Source: Conchocele bisecta
Taxonomy: Eukaryota > Mollusca > Bivalvia > Lucinida > Thyasiridae
Assembly: GCA_029237695.1 (NCBI GenBank)
Contig: CM055280.1
Location: 36,912,508 to 36,976,507 of the forward strand
Direction: 5' to 3'
DNA length: 64,000 bases
The notes beneath the pieces are model-generated. The model worked only from the letters and a program-made list of their open reading frames with translations. It had not been told where the DNA came from and searched no databases. The translations under genes were made by a program, and so were the position numbers. Position 1 is the first letter of the stretch, and each line of letters begins with the position of its first letter. This document shows positions 24,031 through 33,834 of the stretch, one piece after another.

Positions 24031-24148
24031 GTGGAGAGACACGGCTACTGGAAACAACGATGAGAAGATACAAGCCTTACTGACCGCTATTGAGGGTGCA
24101 GACAATGCTGTACTGGCCTCCAACCTCCGACAGCAGTACTGCAGTTAG
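24031..24148 (+). CDS. Roco-family gene, terminal exon: death domain helices 5-6
   Basis: Acceptor ccattgctag/GTGGAG; the first base completes Arg (CG+G), then WRDTATGNNDEKIQALLTAI and EGADNAVLASNLRQQYCS, then TAG at 24146-24148. The W and the 'LLxAIExADxxxLAxxLxxxY' ending are classic last helices of a death domain. The six exons sum to 1112 bp, two of which complete the first codon, leaving exactly 370 codons with the stop. The stop lies at the end of the first of five 80-bp tandem copies; the equivalent position in copy 5 is TTG (Leu), with a tail that stays open to 24595. The annotated product may therefore be a truncated form caused by exon-internal tandem duplication. Confidence 0.82.
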
Positions 24149-24470
24149 TAGAAGCCTTACTGACTGCTATGGAGGGTGCAGACAATGCTGTACTGGCCTC
24201 CAACCTCCGACAGCAGTACTGCAGTTAGTAGAAGCCTTACTGACTGCTATAGAGGGTGCAGACAATGCTGTACTGGCCTCCAACCTCCGACAGCAGTACT
24301 GCAGTTAGTAGAAGCCTTACTGACCGCTATAGAGGGGGCAGACAATGCTGAACTGGCCTCCAACCTCCGACAGCAGTACTGCAGTTAGTAGAAGCCTTAC
24401 TGACCGCTATAGAGGGTGCAGACAATGCTGAACTAGCCTCCAACCTCCGACAGCAGTATTTCAGTTTGCT
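24071..24470 (+). repeat. Five 80-bp tandem copies of the coding end of the last Roco exon
   Basis: Copies start at 24071, 24151, 24231, 24311 and 24391, each beginning (c/g)aagccttactgac and containing gcctccaacctccgacagca. They differ by a few substitutions (tat/gag against tat/aga; tgctgta against tgctgaa), so they are genuine diverged copies. Copies 1-4 end tactgcagttag (stop). Copy 5 ends tatttcagtttgcta and stays open. Confidence 0.93.
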
Positions 24471-24597
24471 ACCTCAATATCGGTTGTCCGTTGACACGAA
24501 GGCCCTTAGGACACACGTGGCCGGCGTAGATCCTGATCCTCGGTGGGAAACATGCAATGAAGACGGATCAAAATTTGTTGATGGATTGATACGCTAG
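24391..24597 (+). pseudogene. Probable original 3' coding end of the Roco gene, now cut off
   Basis: Copy 5 reads EALLTAIEGADNAELASNLR, QQYFSLLPQYRLSVDTKALR, then a tail containing AGVDPDPRWETC and ending GLIR before TAG at 24595-24597. If the four extra 80-bp units were absent, this frame would continue directly from the terminal exon. The tail of about 44 residues after the death domain is acidic/mixed and unrecognised. It lies after four upstream stops and cannot be reached by simple read-through, so it is listed as a disrupted coding remnant or a possible alternative-haplotype end. Confidence 0.6.
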
Positions 24598-24644
24598 TTG
24601 TATAAAGCTGGTCTTCAAAACCAAAGAATGTGCAATGAACTGTC

Positions 24645-25003
24645 TATAATTCCAGCACAAAAATATTTACACAATTCCCTAACATTTGATTGGCCCGTAG
24701 CAAGTCTCTGTCCAAAATTTATATCCCAATAAACTCCCACGCTGAACTACTTTCCGTAACCGTGAGGCGCAGTTAAAATAATTCTTAAGAAAACGGAAAA
24801 TAAACACATTTTATTGATGAATTTATTTCAAATGCTGGAATTATAAGGAATGAATGGCCTTTTTGTGGAATTTATCGGGGATATAAACTTGGAAAAGTCG
24901 CGGGAATACTGGACGAGGCCTTCCGGCCTTCGTCCAGTATTCCCGCGACTTTTCCAAGTTTATACCCCGATAAATTCCACAAGAAGGCCATTAATTCCTA
25001 TAA
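24645..25003 (+). mobile_element. Foldback element (family L), copy 1
   Basis: It has tataattccagcac... and ...ttaattcctata ends. Its right half is a near-perfect palindrome of about 75 bp per arm centred at about 24926 (gtcgcgggaatactggacga facing its inverse). The same element lies inverted at 48346-48714. Non-coding. Confidence 0.8.
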
Positions 25004-25009
25004 TATCCA

Positions 25010-25317
25010 TAGTCTGACCATCCAACTGATTGTTTTTGGATGAGGTCTCGTCTCTATATGGCCGTAGTTGTTGCTGTTAATGAGACGTTAGAGCCTTTCA
25101 CGTTGAATTTGACTTTGATCGAAAGTTGGTATTTAGGGCCATAAAGAACAATAGATTGACTGAATGGCTGGCTACCAACATAGACTCTGATCTGGGGCTA
25201 TGCTGGTCACGCACGTTTACTCATAAGGTCCTTTGTCTCAAACCTCCGAGTTGGCTACCTCCATATTTATCATTGGGTATGCATGAGAAAAATGTGTGAT
25301 TGATTTGCAACCAGTAT
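25010..25317. other. Intergenic, no gene seen
   Basis: Mixed-composition sequence with no supported coding or repeat structure that I recognise. Confidence 0.3.
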
Positions 25318-25570
25318 AGCCATAGACTATGTTTGTGACTGGAGAAATGGTGCTTATGTGTTTTGTGACCAATGTCGATCCAAATCAGCCTGTTGTACAT
25401 CTGCACAGTCTGATCAGGATCTGCACTGTTGAACATTCCGTCAATCAAAAACCGGCCATGATTCTAACAAGCCATATAGATCGTTTTCGGTCTACAGGAG
25501 TGTGGTATTCGATCAGGAGCTACACTGATGACAAATCCCATAAGCCTCATTTCTCCAGTCCCAGCCACAA
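25318..25570. mobile_element. Family T MITE
   Basis: It has tgtgactggagaaatggtgc at the left, ccagtcccagccac at the right, and internal gatcaggatctgcactgtt. The ends are inverted copies of each other. Confidence 0.7.
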
Positions 25571-25679
25571 CTATAGGCACATATATGTCGCGTGTTTCTA
25601 TCTCATGTGGGTATACCTGAGCCGGGTTGTCCGTCACAAAACTAAACATTGGTAAGTGTTTCACATCTTTCTTATCCTG

Positions 25680-26000
25680 TCACAGAATTCCTTGATATTT
25701 TACATATTCTTTCTCGCATTCTTTTGTTTTCTTACATGGAATCTATTTGATCGGTCTCACATATGTTTCCATGGTGATCCAACATGATTCTGTGATAAAT
25801 CCAAGACACCAGCTGATGCCTTTGCCAAGGTTATAGACTTGTAACATGTGGCATTTGGGTCATGCATGGAGTATTCCATGGCCCTGTTTACTGACAAATC
25901 AGGATATGTATGTCAGGTATTGTGTTAACTGAATCGGGTGTTTGAATAACTCTAAGTCAACTGAATATAGTGGCTACTGTCTTGACATTGTAGATCATGC
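25680..26000. other. Intergenic, no gene seen
   Basis: AT-leaning sequence without a recognised repeat or coding pattern. Confidence 0.3.
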
Positions 26001-26039
26001 TTAACCCTTAGAATGCTAATTATGTTTGTAAACTGTTCT

Positions 26040-26300
26040 TTTCTTTTTTTTTACTTATTTATTTTCCATACTGTAATAACGCTAAATATTCAGACACAAT
26101 TTGTTTTGGGAAACCCCTATTAAATAGGGGTTTCCCAAAACAAATTGTATCCAAATACATTGTTATTAAACCAGTACTGCCATACTAACCATAAATATTG
26201 GCACGCTTACTGTTGTGGGGAAAACATATATTTGTATACATTTTCCCAAATAAATGGTGTGCGAATACTTGGGGTTATTAGTTTACGGTATTTAAACATG
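26040..26300. mobile_element. Palindromic element (gggaaacccctatt core)
   Basis: The segment 26098-26150 is a palindrome, acaatttgttttgggaaacc facing its inverse across tattaaatag. Outer flanks carry taataacgctaaatattc and ggggttattagtttacggta, also inverted. Related partial copies are at 13755-13806 and 30585-30790. Confidence 0.6.
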
Positions 26301-26574
26301 TTCGTGATTTCTCATCAATTGAAATAACACAAACATGAAAAACAGAAGGTAACTTGTGCCTCGGGCAGGCATTGCTGAAAAGTTGCAGAATTTGTGGGGG
26401 AGACTTGTGCTTTATATGTCAGATTACAAACCTCCCAGTGGGTGGTGGTCGGCCGAACATGACGAACATGACGAATATGACGGCGTAAATTAACGGTAGG
26501 GGTTTCCTTATAGGCCTTAAATGACCTTAGCTAACCCCAACAAACAAACAAAGAAACAAACCTCCCAGGAAAAT

Positions 26575-26818
26575 ACACATTTGTGGCTATGACTGGAGAA
26601 ATGGGGCTTATGGGATCTGCGATCTGTGTAGCTCGTGCTCAAATAGCACACTCCTGTAGCCTGATCACGATCTATATTGCTTGTTAGAAGCATGACGGGT
26701 GTTTGATTAATGGAATGGTGAAAGTGCAGATCCTGATCAGTCTGTGGATGCACAGGCTGGTCTGTATCTACACTGGTCGTAAAATCCATAAGCCCCATTT
26801 CTCCAGTCACAACCACAT
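26575..26818. mobile_element. Family T MITE, well preserved
   Basis: The ends ttgtggctatgactggagaa and ttctccagtcacaaccacat are inverted. The body has cctgtagcctgatcacgatc and agaagcatgacgggtgtttg. Confidence 0.8.
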
Positions 26819-26959
26819 ATTTGAAAGTGACAGCTGAATAATATACATATGATCTGTTGGTTGACTGGGCGTAAGTAAATGCTGCATATTTACAAGTTGA
26901 GGCTGGAGGTGGTGGGGTGGGAGTGTAAATATCGGCAATTCAAATTATTTCTAGTTCAA

Positions 26960-27055
26960 CTGCATGTAAATGTATGACTTGAATTGTATCATGTAAATGT
27001 ATGACTTGAATTGTATCATGTAAATGTATGACTTGAATTGTATCATGTATCAAAT
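26960..27055. repeat. 27-bp tandem repeat, 3 copies
   Basis: Units of catgtaaatgtatgacttga plus attgtat repeat from about 26962 to 27050. Confidence 0.8.
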
Positions 27056-27165
27056 GTTAAATGTTATCCCCATGAACTTAATATAAACAATCAGGGTACG
27101 CTGGAACATAGAGTTTTTGTTTTGCAAAGTTTGACTTTGTTATAGCTTTAATAGCATTTGGTGTT

Positions 27166-27395
27166 ATTTGTAACTGTGACTGGAGAAATTTGTGACCAGT
27201 CTGACTCTGGCAGTATAACCTCCTGTGACCAGTATAACCAGCACACTCCTGTAGCATGATAACAATCTATATTGCTTGTTAGAAGCATGACAGGTGTTTC
27301 ATTGATGGAATGGAAAACAGTGCAGATGCTGATCACACTGTGCGGATGCACAGGCTGATCTAGATCTACAATTGTCACAAAACCAACAAGCCGTA
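27166..27395. mobile_element. Family T MITE
   Basis: It has tgtaactgtgactggagaa at the left, gcatgacaggtgtttcattg and ggctgatctagatctacaat internally, and a degraded right end. Confidence 0.7.
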
Positions 27396-27423
27396 TTTAC
27401 GTTGTAATTATTGGAAGCAAATC

Positions 27424-27836
27424 ATCACATATATATTGAAGCTGTGTGTATGTGTACATATATATTGAAGCTGTGTGTATGTGTGTACATATATATTGAA
27501 GCTGTGTGTATGTGTACATATATATTGAAGCTGTGTGTATGTGTACATATATATTGAAGCTGTGTGTATGTGTACATATATAGTGAAGCTGTGTGTATGT
27601 GTACATATATATTGAAGCTGTGTGTATGTGTACATATATATTGAAGCTGTGTGTATGTGTACATATATATTGAAGCTGTGTGTATGTGTACATATATATT
27701 GAAGCTGTGTGTATGTGTACATATATATTGAAGCTGTGTGTATGTGTACATATATATTGAAGCTGTGTGTATGTGTACATATATATTACATATATATTGA
27801 AGCTGTGTGTATGTGTACATATTTATTGCACTTGTG
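27424..27836. repeat. 29-bp minisatellite, about 14 copies
   Basis: The unit acatatatattgaagctgtg plus tgtatgtgt is repeated almost without variation, with one gt insertion near 27481, one t-to-g change near 27582 and a partial unit near 27783. Because 29 is not a multiple of three and the unit lacks stops on the minus strand, it creates overlapping artificial ORFs (YTQLQYIC-type repeats). Confidence 0.95.
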
Positions 27837-27892
27837 TTTTGCAAAATGCCATTTCATGTAATAAGAACATTTATATTACCAGTAGTATAGGC

Positions 27893-27987
27893 AAACTAGT
27901 TGGACATGTGATGGAATGGAGTGAAGATCAGTCACCTGTGGTCAATCTGACCAACCTGCCGGCCCAGTCACTGACCAATCTGCACAG
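27893..27987 (+). CDS. Orphan exon-like stretch
   Basis: A ttatattaccag acceptor (or tag at 27895) and a ctgcacag/gtgcac donor bracket an open stretch reading SIGKLVGHVMEWSEDQSPVV then NLTNLPAQSLTNLHR. Its codons (CTG, ACC, AAC, GCC, CAG) are markedly GC-richer than the surroundings and resemble the Roco exons. I do not recognise the protein. It lies 3.4 kb after the Roco stop, so it belongs to another gene or is a stray duplicated exon. The donor gtgcac is weak. Confidence 0.35.
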
Positions 27988-28063
27988 GTGCACAATTATA
28001 ATGTACCCTACTGTCGGTTCCACGTTTTGCTGCGGACGAACTTTTGGCGATTATACACATTAA

Positions 28064-28499
28064 ATTAAAAAAAATATTTAAATCAATAACAAAAAAGTCA
28101 CCCTCACCAAAAAGTATTATTTGATGAATTTCCATCAAATATTGATTTTATTGGGAATATTTTTTTTTATTTATTCTGAAATAATGTAATCATTTCTGGC
28201 ACCATATTAGGATATTGTGATTTCAGTAGCCTATTTCACCAACGATGCAGAAAAGTATACTTTGAGGGAGTAATCATTTATTTTTCCCGAAATTCATTAT
28301 ATCATACAGAACTAACTACTGTCTGTTTCACGTTAACCTGCCCAACTTTTACACCTATTTAAACACCCTAAAACTCTTATTTTTTTGCATAAAATCATTT
28401 TTCAGCAAAATTTAGCAATGAGCCATCTTTTTATTTTTTGAATTTCGGTCCTATAATGAAGTAATAGCCATAAATCAAGAATTGAATGCAGGGTTGCAA
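28064..28499. other. AT-rich stretch with a fragment of family A
   Basis: 28226-28310 matches the family A left part (agcctatttcaccaacgatg, agtatactttgagggagtaa). The rest is AT-rich, with aaaaagtcacc and hairpin-forming ttgatgaatttccatcaaat. 38455-38790 holds related sequence in the opposite orientation. Confidence 0.5.
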
Positions 28500-28539
28500 T
28501 GTTAAAATGTCACGTGCGGTCAGATTTTCAACATTTTTC

Positions 28540-28760
28540 TAGCATCGAACTGCTTGCTGGATTTCATCATTAAAAAAGACACTAACCTTGTATTTATGAG
28601 AGCAAATCTTGCCAGGTTGAAAAATATAGGCATCGAGCCTCCATTTCTCGGTGTTCGTACAAGAATTCCAGAAGAATATGCCGAGAATTTGGTCAAAATA
28701 CAACATGATGTCATCATCATCTGCTACAGCTTTCGTATCTATTGACAACGCCAAGCTGAG
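28540..28760 (-). CDS. Possible first or internal exon (strand uncertain)
   Basis: On the minus strand an open stretch reads SIDTKAVADDDDIMLYFDQI, LGIFFWNSCTNTEKWRLDAY, then IFQPGKICSHKYK, followed by a good donor aag/gttagt at about 28587. An alternative minus frame starts with ATGATGATG. The + strand is also open (LKNIGIEPPFLGVRTRIPEE) after a tttctag acceptor. RNY codon periodicity is strong, which supports coding but does not fix the strand. The adjacent 28850-28945 looks promoter-like, favouring a minus-strand gene. Confidence 0.25.
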
Positions 28761-28849
28761 GCTGACACGCTGTTCCTACCACGCAAAATTAATTGCACAT
28801 ATCCTCACACATCGACACCGGTGTAAATCTACATTCTCTAATGGTATGA

Positions 28850-28945
28850 CTTGGGAACACCATATATACGTCATTTCCGGCGGAAGTATACAGTCACTTC
28901 CTGTGAGCCAGTTTCTTTGCCGGACGAATTTCCGGCGGACAACTT
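28850..28945. promoter_or_regulatory. Candidate promoter with ETS-like and CRE-like motifs
   Basis: In under 100 bp there are atttccggcgg, ggcggaagtat, cacttcctgtg and atttccggcgg (GGAA/CCGGAA cores) plus tacgtcat. Such clustering is common near transcription starts of housekeeping genes. It lies just upstream of the minus-strand exon candidate. Confidence 0.3.
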
Positions 28946-28959
28946 GGTTTACTAAATGC

Positions 28960-29439
28960 TGATTGGTTGGTGAAGGTCACGAGTTTAATCGAATCAAGTT
29001 CGTTAGCATTCACAATTTACAATACATTAGGACGTATTAGCAATAGTATCAGATCGACTTGGAACCTTATGGATGCATGATATTCGCTAAATATATGAAG
29101 ATTAAATGATTAATTGATATATTTTAATGCAAATTGTTTAAGTTATATGCCAGAAAATGATGTTAATAAACAAATTTATTAAGAATTTATGTTCAGTTCG
29201 CAATAATAGTTGTTGTTGTTGTTTACCTGAAGTGATTATTGCAATATCAGTTTCTTGTTTTATTGTCAACAACTAAAATTCGGTGAAATGAATTTATAAG
29301 GCAAAAGCCCATCCATGACTGTTTATTCGAAATAACTTTGTTATTAGACGGATTTTCTTGAAATAAAAAGTAGGCTCATTTCTAAAAAATAGTTTTACAT
29401 TGTTTTATATAAAAAAATAAGCAGTTTGGAGTGTTTTTA
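28960..29439. other. AT-rich stretch, no gene seen
   Basis: No convincing ORF, TIR or tandem structure; a gttgttgttgttg microsatellite lies at 29208-29222. Confidence 0.4.
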
Positions 29440-29702
29440 TAGCAATAAATCTTGGGCAGCATTTAGTGGAACAGACAGTACTGCATATATTTGATGACTA
29501 AAAGTGTGCAGAATTATTATACTGAATTTATTACATTAATTATCACAGCCAAAATGGCTGTGATAATGTAATAAATTCAGTATAATAAAAATTAATAAAT
29601 TTATCCTTAAATTGAAAATTTCTCCCTCAAAGTATACTTTGCTACAAAAGTATACTTTGCTAAAAAAGTATACTTTGCAATTTTGATGAAATCGGCTACA
29701 GA
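29440..29702. mobile_element. MITE family A, copy with a long central palindrome
   Basis: The centre at 29549 is a palindrome (actgaatttattacattaat and its inverse around ccaaaatgg). The right side carries tctccctcaaagtatacttt, then three agtatactttgc units, and the end ttttgatgaaatcggctaca. The left end is replaced by cttgggcagcatttagtgga sequence that also occurs at 23705. Confidence 0.7.
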
Positions 29703-29754
29703 TCTGGAAGGATATTGCAATTTTAATGGTAAATGTTCAATGTCCTACATCCCA

Positions 29755-29990
29755 TCTATATATGAGGCTGTGATTGTAGAAATTGGGCTTATGGCATCGT
29801 GTAGATCCAGACCGCCGGACTGCAGTCAGATCAGGGTCTGCGTTGTTAACTATTCAGTCAGTGAAACGTCTGTCATGCTTCCAGCAAAGTGTAGATCCTA
29901 ATCAAGGTATACAAGTTTGCTAATAGTTTGGTAGCTAGACTGATCCATTAATGCCATAGGCCCCATTACTAGTCACAGTCACATATTAGC
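29755..29990. mobile_element. Family T MITE, diverged
   Basis: It has aggctgtgattgtagaaatt at the left, agatcagggtctgcgttgtt inside, and cattactagtcacagtcaca at the right. Confidence 0.6.
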
Positions 29991-30034
29991 CGCACCATGT
30001 ATGTTTGTACATAAGAATATGTCGTATGAAATAT

Positions 30035-30302
30035 AGAGAATAGTAGGTTAGTGCCGTGAATGGGAAAAAATATCTGGCAAGGCTGAGGAAACGGGATGGG
30101 CGAGGCTTTGCCGAGCACATCCCGTTTCCGTGCCGCGCCAGATATTTTTTCCCATTCACGGCACTAACCTACTATTCTATTTATCCCGTCAACACGTACA
30201 AATAGCTGTAAAATGCAAAAATTGTATTGACTGGATATCAAAAATGTTTCATGGCACCGTGTTTCACGGCACATACGCACTGTGTTGACGGGATAAATAG
30301 TT
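30035..30302. mobile_element. Composite foldback element (family J), copy 1
   Basis: The first half (30035-30178) is a palindrome with arms agaatagtaggttagtgccg and ggaaaaaatatctggc. The second half (30179-30302) has tatcccgtcaacac and gtgttgacgggata inverted ends. Copies are at 42286-42475 (with 41065-41120), 43374-43800, and parts at 44522-44745 and 56828-56975. Confidence 0.8.
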
Positions 30303-30942
30303 ATAGAAACTGTGATATTTTCTGCAAATGACGTCGAAAGGTGATTAAATTTTTATAGCAAATGTGGAATAGAACTTTCAATGTCAATATTGTAAATTTT
30401 GTAAATATTTTTCACAAGATATCACGCATGTCCTTAGACTCAAAATTACATGGTGCATTTTGCATGACCTTGTTAATGATTGGACATAAAACCCATTCAA
30501 TCAATGGCCTGGGGCGACATTGGTCACAAAATAACTGTCCAACTTCTCGTGGTGTGTCACATATCTCCACATAATTACCTTACTCACCCTAAATATTGGG
30601 ACACAATCAAATCTAGGGAAACACATATAAATATCACATCACATCACAAAGAATGGCCCAATATTTAGGGTTAGTATGACTGCATTCGTTTATCGGAATA
30701 TTTGAATACAGTTTGTTTTGGGAAGCTCTATTTATACGCGTAGCCTGAAACAAATTGTGTTTGAATATTTAGGGTTATTGTGGTACTGTGTTTTCTGTAA
30801 AACTGGACATTTTTCAAACAGTCATAAATTTTGATACAATTTTATATTATTGTGCAAACCTTTTTTTTGCAACCTTTATATAAAAAAAATACCAAAGCAT
30901 ATGGGAAAGCGTTTTAAATTTTTTTTATATCACACACCTTAA

Positions 30943-31183
30943 CCCTTAAACCGCTATCTTATTTTTGTTGTTGTCTGCTGTATATTTTCTATTTTCCATT
31001 GTTATCATCAAAACATGCTTTGACAGCACTTTAGAATAATTTACAACATGCTTTGACAGCACTTCAGAATCATATCCATTGGAAATGATTCTGAAGTGCT
31101 GTCAAACCATGTTTTTATTGAGAAATAAGGCAAGATAAAAAAGCACCAGCAGACGACAATTGTTGTGAGTAGCGGTCTAAGGG
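30943..31183. mobile_element. CCCTTAGA foldback element (family B), copy 2
   Basis: TTAA lies at 30939-30942 and 31184-31187. The ends are cccttaaaccgctatctt and gtagcggtctaaggg; the hairpin core is acttcagaatcatatccatt facing its inverse. The right TTAA is shared with the adjoining family C element. Confidence 0.85.
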
Positions 31184-31187
31184 TTAA

Positions 31188-31419
31188 CCCTTTCAACACC
31201 ACAGACCTCTATAGAGACAATGTTTGCAAACAGTGCAGATCCAGATGAGCCGGCTCGTAACGAGCCTTCTCATCAGGATCTCCACTGTTTGTTAATAATT
31301 TTAAACGTCGTACAGATTACCCTTTTAGAAGAATGGGATAATTTGAATGAACAAAATTAATGAAATAGCGTGAAACATTGGCTTGGAACATCCTATTCAG
31401 TTACTTGGTGTTGAAAGGG
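31188..31419. mobile_element. CCCTTTCAACACC MITE (family C), complete
   Basis: The ends ccctttcaacacc and ggtgttgaaaggg are perfectly inverted between TTAA 31184-31187 and TTAA 31420-31423. Inner arms agatccagatgagccggctc and gagccttctcatcaggatct are inverted. Non-coding. Confidence 0.85.
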
Positions 31420-31748
31420 TTAATAGTATTTCTATCCCACTGGTGTGTCGGACTGTCTGAGACTTAAACTCTGGTCCCATCCTACATGACCTTAGTTGTT
31501 GCTGGGACATTAAACTAAGGGTTAATTAACATGTTATATATAAGGATGAGGTAACTCTTGGTTAATGGGCTATATTTTGTGGTTTTAGCTGTGCATCTTT
31601 CCACTGAGTTTAACCTGGGAAGGTGTCTGCAATATACAGTTACAGTCACATCGACTTTAAATAATAGAAACTGAATATATGTGTAGTAAATTGTTTTATT
31701 GTGTTTGCCCTGACAAGCGCATATTATATAAATATGGACTTTGTAGTT

Positions 31749-31835
31749 GGTGTAGATGTGATATGCACCAGAAGAATCAATGTTCACCGAGGCAACAGCA
31801 ATATTGATTCTTCTGGTGCATATCACATTTACACC
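31749..31835. mobile_element. Short foldback
   Basis: ggtgtagatgtgatatgcac plus cagaagaatcaat is mirrored after a 25-bp loop. Confidence 0.7.
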
Positions 31836-32129
31836 AAGTAAAACTTCCATATTTGATTTATTATGTAACCACATAATCATTAATGTGACATTATAGCTAA
31901 TGGCATAAACGTGACTGGATCATGAGGGCAAAATTAAATTTATGTTTGCCACATAACAATGGGCACTTCAAGCAGATGAGATACTTTGTTTTTCATAATG
32001 TGTTGCAAATCCAAAACATATCGCAGTAGCACTGCTTTTATTTTATTTGTCAACAATTCCTGTCTTCTGCTAATAACAACATCCGACCATACACTTCAGC
32101 AATCTCCAGCGATGGTTTTCCACATATCT

Positions 32130-32505
32130 ATTTGTATGCCCCCACCAATTTATTGGGGGAGCATTATGTTTTTCCCGTCCGTAAGGAAAATTTGTTTTAA
32201 GTTTTCAATAACTACTTCACCAATTTTAAATAATATTTGTCCGCAATGTCTGTCTAGAGATGGTGCTTTGCTTCGCATACGACCCACACTTGAACAGCCA
32301 AGGTCTAGGTCACTGGGGGCTTATGTTCACCATGTGTGTAAGTCAAATGTATTTTCGCATATGACCCACGCAAAAACACCCAAGGTCACTGGGGATTTTC
32401 CCCCCAATGCAACAGGTTAAATGCGGGATCAAACCCATTGGCCTGGCCTTAAATTACCTTAGCTGTTGATAGGCTGTTAAACACCAATAACGATGCCCTT
32501 GTACT
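32130..32505. mobile_element. 'Cccaccaa' repeat joined to a SINE-like tail
   Basis: 32138-32345 carries tgcccccaccaatttattgggg (a hairpin head), cgcatacgacccacac and aggtcactgggggcttatg, related to 18205-18430. 32395-32500 is the SINE-like 3' part (cccaatgcaacaggttaaat, accttagctgttgataggct). Confidence 0.5.
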
Positions 32506-32827
32506 ATCAAGGCTGCAGGTGGGGCATCCATGTTCTACAAACACATTTTCTAGTTATGAATAGGTTTCCGTAAGAGCCAGTGCATATTGCGGTCCTTCCG
32601 TTCAATATCGTTGTTTATGGACTGGCTGAAAAGTGAGGTTGAGCCAATGACAATGGGTTTATTTATAGGTTATATAATAATGTGTATTATTACATGACCG
32701 ACAATTTCAAGCAATGAAATGTCCAATATCGGGTCACATGATTGTGGACATAAATGATATTCACCTTGTGTGTTGTTGTATCATATAAGTTCTCATTGCT
32801 GTAATATTGGTCATATAATAATATAGT

Positions 32828-32938
32828 TATTGTCTTTTGAGTCGGTGTACATGAGATTTACGAACCTTCGACCTTTGTGAATGTGACCTTCCTCAGGTCC
32901 GTAAATCTTGTGTACACCTCAAAAGACAATAATTGTTT
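32828..32938. mobile_element. Short foldback (ttgtcttttgag ends)
   Basis: tattgtcttttgagtcggtg tacatgagatttacgaacct is mirrored at 32896-32934. Confidence 0.6.
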
Positions 32939-33067
32939 TTTATGAACCTGTTATATACGGGAAGCAAATTCATGTATTGTCATCCCTTCACAAACAAGTT
33001 TTCTATGAAGGAGAAAGAAGGAAACTAAAACTATCATATCATGCTGAAGAAATGTATCTACAAATCA

Positions 33068-33310
33068 GGGGGCCGTTTCACTAAACTTCTTACCACTAAA
33101 ATGTTTGTAAGTGTAAATTTAGGATCGTCTGGAAATATCAATGGATGGATTTACATTTATTGAGCATAGGCTGCATATGCAGCCTATGCTCAATAAATGT
33201 AAATCCAATAATTGTTCACAAGAAAACATTGTTAATGTGAAATTTACAGACTATCATAATTTTGCACTTACGAACATTTTAGTCATACAAAGTTTAGTGA
33301 AACGGCCCCC
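33068..33310. mobile_element. GGGGGCCGTTTCACTAAACT foldback (family K), copy 1
   Basis: The ends are inverted over about 21 bp. The core palindrome is atttattgagcataggctgc / gcagcctatgctcaataaat. Copies are at 38936-39158 and 60561-60808. Confidence 0.85.
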
Positions 33311-33834
33311 GGGAACTACACAGGTGAGTAACTCCCTGATTCCCATTGTCCATGGTGGTTACAAATATTTATAGTGCTGGCAGGTTGTATAACTGTGATT
33401 TCTTGTTGTACATGTATATATAGAATCTGTATGCAGTGTGTAATAATCTGAGATTATATGCGTGTTGTATCGTGACAATACCACCTTTATACTTGTAGGT
33501 GAATATTAACATGTGCTTCTAAAGTATATGTTACGATGGAAGGTTACGGTAATTCACACTGGGGTCTGATTTGCCGCACACGGAAATCACAAAATTTAAA
33601 TACTTCTAAGTAGGTATTTAAATTTTGTGATTTTCCTGTGTAAAGTAAGTCAAAAAGCAGTATACTAAATTTTATAACTTGTGAATGAGAATAAATGACA
33701 TTTTTCTGTTGTTAACATGTTGATTTGTTATTTCATTCAGTGAAAACATGACCCTTTCCACTGCAGTGATGTTATAGCGTACCAAATCAGAAAATTCCTG
33801 GAAATGGTGCAGATCCTGATAAACCGGCTAATTT

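Noticed and set aside
24150..24390. Splicing into later copies of the 80-bp repeat to bypass the stop
   Set aside because: The only cag before each copy (tactgcag/ttag) would, in the required phase, read straight into TAG, so it cannot rescue the tail.
27397..27844. Overlapping ORFs with YTQLQYIC repeats on the minus strand
   Set aside because: They are translations of the 29-bp minisatellite in successive frames.
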